The notes under the pieces: model-generated
Database searches by the model: none
What the model saw: the letters and a program-made list of their open reading frames with translations, nothing else
What the model was told of the DNA's origin: nothing
In this document: positions 1 to 6,453 of the stretch, in pieces
Numbering within the stretch: the first letter of the stretch is position 1
Layout of the letters: every line of letters begins with the position of its first letter
DNA from: Gilliamella apis
GTDB lineage: Bacteria > Pseudomonadota > Gammaproteobacteria > Enterobacterales > Orbaceae
Reading direction: 5' to 3'
Length of the DNA: 64,000 nt
NCBI RefSeq assembly: GCF_002142155.1
Contig: NZ_NASD01000002.1
Coordinates: 1-64,000 of the forward strand
Translations under genes and position numbers: made by a program

Positions 1-238
1 TTATTTAAAATTTTAAGCCTAATGGCATAAAATTTATCCATTCGTATAAATATGCTATAAAAGTATAGTGATTGCAAAAAACCATGCAACTTTTTTTGAT
101 GGTTTAATTGTTAACTTTTGTAAAGAAAATACTGATAGCTCGAAAACCGCATCGATTATTTGCTGTTTATTAGAAATAATAGCCCCTTTATCCCCCTCTT
201 AAAAAATCACCATTTTAACCTACTCAATAAGCGGTGTA
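1..238 (-). repeat. Left flank of CRISPR array 1, duplicated at 2607-2846
   Basis: This stretch is nearly identical to 2607-2846. By analogy with the second copy, it is the upstream region of a secreted-protein gene lying off the left edge of the window, read leftward. It contains a minus-strand promoter candidate (see 62-89). Its right end (213-238) matches the degenerate terminal CRISPR repeat seen intact at 2819-2846, but here it runs straight into the next repeat with no spacer. No coding region is supported. Confidence 0.7.
62..89 (-). promoter_or_regulatory. Sigma70-type promoter candidate for an off-window gene
   Basis: On the minus strand a -35-like TTGCAT (84-89) and a -10-like TATACT (62-67) are separated by 16 bp. 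The same arrangement recurs at 2668-2695 and, with TTGCGT and 17 bp, at 19388-19416, each time upstream of a secreted-protein gene. Conservation across three copies supports a function. Transcription start is not proven. Confidence 0.45.
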
Positions 239-506
239 TTTCTAAACTACCTACACGGTAGTGAACCTATAACTGTTTTTATTCCAGAACCCTATCACTT
301 TCTAAGCTACCTACACGGTAGTGAACTTTATCAATAACTCGCACCGTTTCTGCTGACTTTTCTAAGCTACCTACACGGTAGTGAACATATCGCTAGAACG
401 GTTTAAAACGATACATGTTTTCTAAGCTACCTACACGGTAGTGAACCGATAGAAAAACTAACCGTTGGCTCACAAATCTTTCTAAGCTACCTACACGGTA
501 GTGAAC
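239..506 (-). CRISPR. CRISPR array 1, type I-F repeat, 5 repeats and 4 spacers
   Basis: Five 28-bp repeats start at 239, 299, 359, 419 and 479, with four unique 32-bp spacers, an exact 60-bp period. On the minus strand the repeat begins GTTCAC and ends TTAGAAA, with a CTACC/GGTAG stem around GTGTA. That is the type I-F (Cas6f) form, with compensating changes in the stem relative to the common CTGCC/GGCAG version. The leftmost repeat differs by one base (A for G in the AAGCTAC part) and marks the old end. The leader lies to the right, so the array is transcribed leftward. No cas gene is present in the window. Confidence 0.97.
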
Positions 507-650
507 TAGAATCCAATATACTATAAATGTTGTTGGCAAAAAGGCAAAGTCCATTTTTACCAATAAAAACCCTTTTTTTGAGCCATTTTTCAACGTATTG
601 ATTTTTAAAAATTTTATTTTAAGTCAAAAAAAAGGGTTAGCAATAAGTAG
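507..650 (-). promoter_or_regulatory. Leader of CRISPR array 1 with promoter and IHF site
   Basis: The AT-rich sequence next to the newest repeat is conserved beside array 2 (3147-3290). On the minus strand TTGCCT (542-547) and TATAGT (520-525) are 16 bp apart, so transcription would begin just before the first repeat. An exact match to the IHF consensus WATCAANNNNTTR lies at 591-603 (minus strand), about 85 bp from the repeat. Type I-F spacer acquisition is known to use IHF bound in the leader. Function here is inferred. Confidence 0.7.
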
Positions 651-663
651 GAATTTAATTTTC

Positions 664-945
664 AAAAACCCCTCTCCTCAAAATTTTTGGTTGTTTGAGT
701 TTCGGACGTTTTGCTGTTTTGTGGTTATTTCTATACGGTGATTACGTCCGAGTTAAGAGGGTTGGCGCGAACCCTCTTTACAATCTCCCGCGGCGACCAC
801 GCAAGTGGTCACGATGTGACTACCTTCCGCCTTCGTTCGCTCTTAACGCACCGGCTGTGATTTGTTCCTGACAAAGCACCGCCTTGCCAAACATCCCTGT
901 TTGCCATGCTAACCTCACTCAGTTGTCAGCACGTTGCCAAAGTCG
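664..945. repeat. GC-rich structured repeat, copy A
   Basis: First of four copies of a roughly 280-bp element (also at 3305, 3691 and 4048). It opens with AAAAACCCC and a TCCTCAAAATTTTTG block, then carries an 8-bp hairpin (AGAGGGTT/AACCCTCT) and a second hairpin GACCAC-GCAA-GTGGTC. Its GC content is well above the surrounding DNA. Open frames across it are shared only because the DNA is shared, and start codons are not conserved, so I call it non-coding. It may be a decayed mobile element or a structured intergenic repeat. Confidence 0.75.
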
Positions 946-1024
946 CACCACAAAATTGCTTTTATCGCCCTAACATTATTTTTCTTATCCTCAGCTTCAA
1001 TACCTAAGAACTAAGAAATAATAG

Positions 1025-2395
1025 CTAAGGATAGACACAGACTCCGCCGCACTTCGGGACTCCGTTGTGGTCCAGCGGAGCACGTACTATCGCACCATCC
1101 GACGAGTCAACCGCATTAAATACAGAATGCATATAATCATACTCGCCCGTCCAATAGCTGCCGCCGTTAATGTGGAAGGAACTACCAGTGTAATGGTGCA
1201 CCGGCCCCCATTCCGTGAAAAATCCTCCACCAATGTGACGCCGATACTCATTATCAGGTGACGAAGGCGTTGCACTTTGACACCCTCCCCGACAATTCGC
1301 ATTAGTTAAATCCCTAACCTTAGGCATACGGTATCCTCCAATCTTATTACACCAAGATTCCGTACTAGAATAGGTATTATAAGAAACACCACGACTAACA
1401 AACCACAGCTTTAACTCAAATCCATATTTGACCACCGCATTACCACTGCTATCACGACCGACTAACTCAAATGTCTGCGGTAATGATGGTCTTGCGATTC
1501 TATCTGGATTTTCTGATTCCCATTGCGATCGTGTAGCAACAGGACCCGTTAGGGTGACTCGAACGCTGGTACTTGTTGAATCGGTCATCGTCGCCGTAAT
1601 ACCACCATGAGAAACCGGGGCCCAAGATAAGGCCTGATTAGTGCCGGCAATAATTAAATCAAAATACAAATTATTAGCACCAGTAGTCGGGAAGTTTAAA
1701 CCATAAGACGATGGCGTAAATGACTGTGGTAGAAAACCCCAATAATATTTCCAAACGGCATTAGAAAGACCTCTACCCCAATCTACTTGAAGTCTTGCAT
1801 AACAAACCGTTGGCGTTTGATTAGGTTTAATATAATAAATGGCTCTACCTGCACCAAAACGACTTTCATTAGGTACCCCATAACGTGTTGTTAATCTACC
1901 TTCACTATTTGATAAGGTTAATTTATATGGTGCTTTATTGTTATCACAAATAGTCGGCACTTCATTACGGGCAACAGTTCGACCAATTTTATCAGCAATA
2001 GATAAATATAAACTACCGGTAGCGGTGACACCATTAACTCCCTGACCATCTCCATCATCATCTCCCCAATAATTATACGGTGTGCCAATAAGTGAACTTA
2101 ATGCAATAGAATTAGTATCCGTTGGTATTAACATACCAATATCATTAAAACTCTGACCAACAACAGGTAACTCGATAGGATTAGTTGAACTCGAATTATT
2201 GGTTGTGGGAGTAAATGTTCTACCATCAGAAAGCGATATCCCGAGTAGCGCTTCGGTATTGGTTACCCGGGTACGACCACCATCAAAGGTTAAATATGGG
2301 GCTGAGCCATAAATAATATTGGTCGTTTTAGTGGTTAATGCATAGTTAGAAAAAGAGATAGATTGTAAAATAACTACGGTTAATACCAAAACCAT
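1025..2395 (-). CDS. Large secreted protein, SinI-like family, probably phase-variable
   Basis: A 456-residue protein from the ATG at 2395, paralogous to 17700-19160. It has a hydrophobic signal-like N-terminus ending near SNYA, a PYLTFDGGRTR block, an acidic DDDGDG motif near residue 112, a GLNFPTTGA block, a PSLPQTFELVGRDS block, and a C-terminal WCNKIGGYRMPKVRDLTNA segment followed by YWTG. That last part recalls the Lcl/DUF1566 and C-type-lectin-like fold. The family resembles proteins annotated as SinI-type autotransporter-associated; this is from memory. The ATG at 2395 has no Shine-Dalgarno sequence, and the frame is open upstream to 2563 without a canonical start. The true start may be the ATG at 2574 after a heptad repeat change. 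Role unknown; adhesion or surface recognition is inference. Confidence 0.8.
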   Translation of the reverse strand: MVLVLTVVILQSISFSNYALTTKTTNIIYGSAPYLTFDGGRTRVTNTEALLGISLSDGRTFTPTTNNSSSTNPIELPVVGQSFNDIGMLIPTDTNSIALSSLIGTPYNYWGDDDGDGQGVNGVTATGSLYLSIADKIGRTVARNEVPTICDNNKAPYKLTLSNSEGRLTTRYGVPNESRFGAGRAIYYIKPNQTPTVCYARLQVDWGRGLSNAVWKYYWGFLPQSFTPSSYGLNFPTTGANNLYFDLIIAGTNQALSWAPVSHGGITATMTDSTSTSVRVTLTGPVATRSQWESENPDRIARPSLPQTFELVGRDSSGNAVVKYGFELKLWFVSRGVSYNTYSSTESWCNKIGGYRMPKVRDLTNANCRGGCQSATPSSPDNEYRRHIGGGFFTEWGPVHHYTGSSFHINGGSYWTGEYDYMHSVFNAVDSSDGAIVRAPLDHNGVPKCGGVCVYP

Positions 2396-2537
2396 CGGCC
2401 GAGATAAAAAGACTAAACTAAGAAATTTTGAAAAATTTTGCTGAAATTTCGGGAATTGCTGAAATAATAAACTGTAGTGAAATAATAAACGGCGTGAGCT
2501 TAACTTTAGAAAGGTGAATTTATAGGTTGGGCAGGTT

Positions 2538-2558
2538 GTGTGTTGTGTGTTGTGTGTT
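2538..2558 (-). repeat. Three tandem heptanucleotides (AACACAC) at the 5' end of the secreted-protein gene
   Basis: On the minus strand AACACAC occurs three times in a row. Upstream, ATG at 2574 has AAGG nine bases before it and opens a frame reading MDYNFQHTTHNTQ, which ends after 22 codons. The main protein frame runs open through the repeats in another phase. Seven bases equals one base modulo three, so one extra heptad (or two fewer) would fuse the ATG to the main frame. The paralogue at 19252-19272 has the same arrangement with another heptad. Phase variation is inferred from this geometry. Confidence 0.75.
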
Positions 2559-2562
2559 GAAA

Positions 2563-2592
2563 ATTATAATCCATATCAGATATCCTTGTCAA
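2563..2592 (-). promoter_or_regulatory. Perfect -35/-10 promoter match overlapping the upstream ATG
   Basis: On the minus strand TTGACA (2587-2592) and TATAAT (2563-2568) are 18 bp apart, both exact consensus boxes. The same pair at the same spacing is at 19277-19306 above the paralogue. The candidate start ATG (2574) lies between the boxes, so a transcript from here would lack it and would begin near the heptads. Either this promoter or the ATG with its Shine-Dalgarno sequence may be the real signal. Confidence 0.5.
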
Positions 2593-2606
2593 TCCAATTT
2601 TATGAT

Positions 2607-2846
2607 TTATTTAAAATTTTAAGCCTAATGGCATAAAATTTATCCATTCGTATAAATATGCTATAAAAGTATAGTGATTGCAAAAAACCATGCAACTTTT
2701 TTTGACGGTTTAATTGTTAACTTTTGTAAAGATGAACACTGATAGCTCGAAAACAGCATCGATTATTTGCTGTTTTTTAGAAATAATATCCCCTTTATCC
2801 CCTCTTAAAAAATCACTATTTTTAACCTACTCAATAAGCGGTGTAC
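2607..2846 (-). repeat. Second copy of the CRISPR left flank
   Basis: Nearly identical to 1-238 at an offset of 2606 bases. It carries the conserved minus-strand promoter candidate TTGCAT-N16-TATACT (2690-2695 and 2668-2673) upstream of the secreted-protein gene. The last 28 bases (2819-2846) are the degenerate terminal repeat of array 2, which is why this flank and the array overlap. No gene is supported; a short frame at 2714-2920 is an accident of the repeat. Confidence 0.7.
2668..2695 (-). promoter_or_regulatory. Upstream promoter candidate of the secreted-protein gene
   Basis: TTGCAT and TATACT with 16 bp between them on the minus strand, conserved at 62-89 and (TTGCGT, 17 bp) at 19388-19416. 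A transcript from here would include the Shine-Dalgarno sequence and ATG at 2574 and the heptads. The boxes are imperfect but kept in three copies. Confidence 0.45.
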
Positions 2847-3146
2847 TACTTGATATTACCTATACCGCCACTTATATATTTCTATACTACCTACACGGTA
2901 GTGAACAGAAAAAGAAATAAATAAAAATGTAACAATGTTTTCTAAACTACCTACACGGTAGTGAACGATAATTACCTCCTAAATTCACCGCAGGGACATT
3001 TCTAAACTACCTACACGGTAGTGAACCGTGCTGATTAATACCGAGCAAACGCCGTGAATTTCTAAACTACCTACACGGTAGTGAACCAATTAAAAAACGC
3101 ACTAAAAAACAAGGCGGCTTTCTAAACTACCTACACGGTAGTGAAC
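2819..3146 (-). CRISPR. CRISPR array 2, type I-F repeat, 5 repeats plus one degenerate terminal repeat
   Basis: Repeats start at 2879, 2939, 2999, 3059 and 3119, and a sixth degenerate unit at 2819 matches 17 of 28 positions in exact 60-bp register. That gives five 32-bp spacers, all different from those of array 1. The repeat differs from array 1 by A for G in the AAACTAC part; the 2879 copy has one more change. The leader is on the right, so the oldest, most decayed unit is on the left, as expected. No cas genes are in the window, so the arrays depend on machinery elsewhere or are orphaned. Confidence 0.97.
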
Positions 3147-3290
3147 TAGAATCCAATATACTATAAATGCAGTTGGTAAAAAGGCAAAGTCCATTTTTAC
3201 CAATAAAAACCCTTTTTTTGAGCCATTTTTCAACATATTGATTTTTTAAATACTTTATTTTAAGTTAAAAAAAAGGGTTAACAATAAGTA
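3147..3290 (-). promoter_or_regulatory. Leader of CRISPR array 2 with promoter and IHF site
   Basis: Nearly identical to 507-650. On the minus strand TTGCCT (3182-3187) and TATAGT (3160-3165) are 16 bp apart, and an exact IHF consensus match lies at 3231-3243. Base changes between the two leaders miss these boxes; the one change inside the IHF site falls in its unconstrained N4 part. This suggests that both leaders are under selection. Confidence 0.7.
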
Positions 3291-3304
3291 GGAATTTAAG
3301 TTTT

Positions 3305-3590
3305 AAAAACCCCGTTCCTCAAAATTTTTGGTTGTTTGAGTTTCGGACGTTTTGTTGTTTGGTGGCTAGTTCTATGCGGTGAATACGTCCGAGTTAAGAG
3401 GGTTGGCGCCAACCCTCTTTACAATCTCCCGCGGCGACCACGCAAGTGGTCACGATGTGACTGCCTTCCGCCTTCGTTCGCTCTTAACGCACCGGCTGTG
3501 ATTTGTTCCTGACAAAACACAGCCTTGGCAAACATCCCTGTTTGCCATGCTAACCTCACTCAGTTGTCAGCACATTGCGAATGTCGCTAA
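3305..3590. repeat. GC-rich structured repeat, copy B
   Basis: Same element as 664-945, beginning AAAAACCCC and carrying the AGAGGGTT/AACCCTCT hairpin (loop GGCGCC here) and the GACCAC/GTGGTC hairpin. It is followed by a roughly 100-bp AT-rich linker that recurs after copy C, so B, C and D form a tandem series with spacings of 386 and 357 bp. Confidence 0.75.
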
Positions 3591-3690
3591 ATTAAATACA
3601 CCATACTTATTTGCCAAAATACACTTTAATTATTGGAACTAGCTGATGTTATAACTAACGTTAGCGATTTATTGGATGGATTTTGGCTTT

Positions 3691-3960
3691 AAAAACCCCT
3701 CTCCTCAAAATTTTTGGTTGTTTGAGTTTCGGACGTTTTGTTGTTTTGTGGTTGTTTCTATATGGTGATTACGTCCGAGTTAAGAGGGTTGCCGCCAACC
3801 CTCTTTACAATCTCCCGCGGCGACCACGCAAGTGGTCACGATGTGACTGCCTTCCGCCTTCGTTCGCTTTTAACGCTCCTTGCCAAACATCCCTGTTTGC
3901 CATGCTAACCTCACTCAGTTGTCAGCACATTGCGAATGTCGCTAAATTAAATACACCAAA
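3691..3960. repeat. GC-rich structured repeat, copy C
   Basis: Third copy of the element, with a roughly 25-bp internal deletion between the TTCGTTCGC part and CTTGCCAAAC. The hairpin loop has changed (GCCGCC) while the stem bases are kept. A 104-residue open frame from 3683 crosses it, but the reading frame is not preserved in the other copies, so it is not annotated as a gene. Confidence 0.72.
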
Positions 3961-4047
3961 CTTATTTGCCAAAATAAACTTTTATTATTGGAACTAGCTG
4001 ATGTTATAACTAACGTTAGCAATTTATTGGATAGTTTTTTAGGCTTT

Positions 4048-4188
4048 AAAAACCCCTCTCCTCAAATTTTTTTATTCTTTGAGTTTCGGACGTTTGTTGT
4101 TTTGTGGTTGTTTCTATACGGTGAATACGTCCGAGTTAAGAGGGTTGGCGCGAACCCTCTTTACAATCTCCCGCGGCGACCACGCAAA
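4048..4188. repeat. GC-rich structured repeat, truncated copy D
   Basis: The fourth copy keeps the first hairpin and the start of the CCGCGGCGACCACGCAA segment and then stops; the second hairpin arm and everything after it are missing. From 4190 to 4422 I see no repeat and no gene other than the uspF upstream region. Confidence 0.7.
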
Positions 4189-4422
4189 TTGTTTGTTATT
4201 GTTTGTTTTAGTGTCGGTTTAAGGTCATGATGATAAATAATGTTAGTTATAGTTGATCTCCATCATGATTTTGCAAAAAAATTATTTCAATCTTTTAAAT
4301 TCGCGTTAGGATAGTCATGTAACAATTGGATTTCATTTAAAATTAGTATCATACTGAACCAATACCGTTGGCCTTCACCAATAAAATGGTAAAGCCAAGT
4401 TTAAATATTGTGAGGAGGCGTT

Positions 4423-4851
4423 ATGTACAAAAAAATATTAGTTCCGATTGATGTGCTTGAAGATGAACTCACTCAAAAAGTGATCCCTCATGTTGAGTGT
4501 TTAGCAAAATTATCCAATGCACAAGTTATCTTCTTTCATACCTTACCAGTTGCATCGGCTATCGTGAATGCTTACTCATTTGGTTTTGATGAGTTTAAAG
4601 ATCAAGCTACTGTACAAACAGAACAGTGGTTACATCGTTTGATTGATACGATTAATTTACCACGGGAAAATTTATCTTTTTCAATCGCTTTTGGTAATCC
4701 AAGAGATGAGATCTTACATATAGCCGAAGAAATTGAACCAGATCTAATTATTTTAGGTTCAAGACGTCCTAATATCTCAACACACTTACTGGGATCAAAT
4801 GCCTCAGGAGTGGTGCGTGGCGCACAAACATCAGTGTTAGTGGTACGCTAG
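4423..4851 (+). CDS. uspF: Universal stress protein, UspF type
   Basis: A 142-residue cytoplasmic protein with the single Usp alpha/beta domain. It starts KKILVPIDV and ends with HLLGSNASGVVRGAQTSVLVV, the nucleotide-binding tail of UspF/UspG proteins. The second glycine of the G-2x-G-9x-G pattern is replaced by arginine (GSRRPN), as I recall for E. coli UspF. Length is normal. The start has a strong ribosome site (GGAGG seven bases upstream). It stands alone after the repeat region and is followed by an inverted repeat at 4872-4909 that may end transcription. These proteins bind ATP and help survival under stress; the precise role here is unknown. Confidence 0.9.
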   Translation: MYKKILVPIDVLEDELTQKVIPHVECLAKLSNAQVIFFHTLPVASAIVNAYSFGFDEFKDQATVQTEQWLHRLIDTINLPRENLSFSIAFGNPRDEILHIAEEIEPDLIILGSRRPNISTHLLGSNASGVVRGAQTSVLVVR

Positions 4852-4866
4852 ATTTAATTTAAAATT

Positions 4867-4966
4867 TACTTCCGAGTAAAGAGGGTTCGCGCAAATCCAC
4901 TTTACTCGGACGTATCCTCAGTATTGAAATAGCCACCAAACAATAAAACGTCTGAAATTCAATGAA
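4867..4966 (-). repeat. Inverted, degenerate fragment of the GC-rich repeat with a perfect 10-bp stem
   Basis: Read on the minus strand this matches the first half of the GC-rich element (TTGAATTTCAGACG..., then TGGTGGCTA and GTCCGAGTAAAG). The hairpin has grown into CCGAGTAAAG (4872-4881) paired with CTTTACTCGG (4900-4909). It lies just after uspF and could serve as a transcription end. The rest of 4967-5180 shows no gene. Confidence 0.6.
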
Positions 4967-5180
4967 CAACGATTTGTTGCAATTACTTGCAGTTTAACTA
5001 ATTTAGTAGTTAATAAAACTTATCGAAAATAAGTGATTGATAAGCCATTTAGACAATAGGCCCAAAATCACACAGACCATCGTTGCTGGATAACTTTATA
5101 ACACTACTGACAGTTGATTATTACCGTTATATCGGTTTTAATGCTCATCTTTCGCCATGAATCTAAAGAGAATAGTTGCA

Positions 5181-5762
5181 ATGAGAATTATCTTAGCATC
5201 GACATCGTTATCACGTAAAAAGGTATTGGAAAAATTAGCCATTCCGTTTGAGTGTGTACCACCCATTTGTGATGAAACGCCTTTGCTAAATGAAAGTGCA
5301 CAGCAATTGGTGGTGCGTTTAGCTAATGCCAAAGCGCAGTCGTTAGTGGCTAATTATCCTGATAGTTTGATTATTGGTTCTGATCAAGTAGGTGTACTGG
5401 ATGATCAGATTGTTTGCAAACCACATACCATTGAAAATGCCCAACAACAATTGAGAAATAGCAGTGGTAAAGCGTTTTACTTTTATACCGGAATGACCGT
5501 CATTGATACTCGTACCGGCCAATCGCAAACAATTTGTGAACCGTTTAAGGTTACTTTTCGCCAGTTAACTGATGCAGAAATTGATGCTTATATCGCGAAA
5601 GAGATGCCACTACAATGTGCTGGTAGTTTTAAATGTGATGAATTAGGTATCACCCTTTTTGATAAGCTTGAAGGTGATGATATTAATTCATTAGTTGGAT
5701 TACCGCTGATAAAGTTAAATAAAATTATGATCGATATGGGCTGTAATCCACTATTGTTATAA
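5181..5762 (+). CDS. yceF: Maf-family nucleotide pyrophosphatase (YceF type)
   Basis: A Maf/YceF protein of 193 residues; YceF hydrolyses 7-methyl-GTP and keeps modified nucleotides out of RNA. It begins RIILASTS, followed by DETP, IIGSDQVGVLD (catalytic aspartate of the SDQ motif), AGSFKCDELGITLF and NSLVGLPL, all as in YceF. The ATG at 5181 is preferred over 5157 because the family starts directly at this strand and AGAG lies upstream; 5157 would add eight residues. In E. coli yceF sits beside yceD-rpmF; here it is alone and converges with the iron operon. Confidence 0.9.
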   Translation: MRIILASTSLSRKKVLEKLAIPFECVPPICDETPLLNESAQQLVVRLANAKAQSLVANYPDSLIIGSDQVGVLDDQIVCKPHTIENAQQQLRNSSGKAFYFYTGMTVIDTRTGQSQTICEPFKVTFRQLTDAEIDAYIAKEMPLQCAGSFKCDELGITLFDKLEGDDINSLVGLPLIKLNKIMIDMGCNPLLL

Positions 5763-5787
5763 TTACTCGAGATACCATTAGTGCAAA

Positions 5788-6453
5788 CTAATCGATTAAT
5801 CGACCTGAGGACATTTTTAGCGTTCTTTGGCTATAATTTGCTACATCATTATCATGAGTAACAATTAATAGTCCTGTACCTTGTTGGTGAATCTCGGTTA
5901 ATAATGCCATAATTTGTGCGGAGCTTTCTTCATCAAGATCGCTGGTAGGTTCGTCGGCAATCACTAATTTTGGCCGACAAATCAGCGCCCGTAAAATAGC
6001 AATTCGACGCATTTCTCCTCCCGACATATTCGCAGGATAAGTATCTTTTAAGTAGCCGATTTTAGCCTTTTCAAGCAGTTCCATCGCATAATTTAAGCTA
6101 GATTGGTTTTCCCGTTTAGTTAAATAAAATGGTAAGCGAATATTTTCCAGTGCGGTCAAATTGGGTAATAAGCTACTACCTTGTGGAATGTAGCCAATAT
6201 TTTGATTACGAAATGCTGATACCTGTTTATCATCAAGTTCAAATAAGTTGGTACCATTAATGGTAATTTTACCTTGAGTCGGGGTCAATAACCCAGCAAT
6301 CATATTAAGTAACGTCGTTTTACCACTACCTGATTTGCCCATAATACTGATGAAATCGGTTTGCGCCATTGAAAAACTAACATTATTTACCGCTGAGAAA
6401 TGTTGCGAACCACGTTGATAATCTTTGCGAAGGTTTTTGACATCCAATAACAT
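5788..6453 (-). CDS. ABC transporter ATP-binding protein, last gene of the iron operon
   Basis: A 221-residue ATPase of the LolD/MacB class. Walker A is GKSGSGKTT (about residue 39), the signature is MSGGEMRRI, Walker B is LVIADEPTSDLD, and the switch histidine is in VTHD. It overlaps by one base with the FtsX-type permease before it, so the two almost certainly form one transporter. It is the distal gene of the Fet/P19-type operon. In Campylobacter and uropathogenic E. coli these ATPase-permease sets support ferrous or ferric iron uptake by FTR1/P19; the substrate of the ABC part is not known. Confidence 0.88.
   Translation of the reverse strand: MLLDVKNLRKDYQRGSQHFSAVNNVSFSMAQTDFISIMGKSGSGKTTLLNMIAGLLTPTQGKITINGTNLFELDDKQVSAFRNQNIGYIPQGSSLLPNLTALENIRLPFYLTKRENQSSLNYAMELLEKAKIGYLKDTYPANMSGGEMRRIAILRALICRPKLVIADEPTSDLDEESSAQIMALLTEIHQQGTGLLIVTHDNDVANYSQRTLKMSSGRLID

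Noticed and set aside
393-593. 66-residue minus-strand open frame
   Set aside because: Lies across CRISPR repeats, spacers and leader; it encodes the repeat twice (VHYRVGSLE) and has no ribosome site.
1067-1610. Short frames within the secreted-protein gene
   Set aside because: Antisense or out-of-frame shadows of the long gene.
2714-2920. 68-residue plus-strand open frame over the array 2 flank
   Set aside because: Covers the duplicated flank and the terminal CRISPR units; the corresponding frame in the first copy is broken.
3683-4230. Two plus-strand frames of 104 and 80 residues sharing VRVKRV-ANPLYNLPRRPRK
   Set aside because: Similarity follows from the underlying DNA repeat; start and stop positions are not kept among the four copies.
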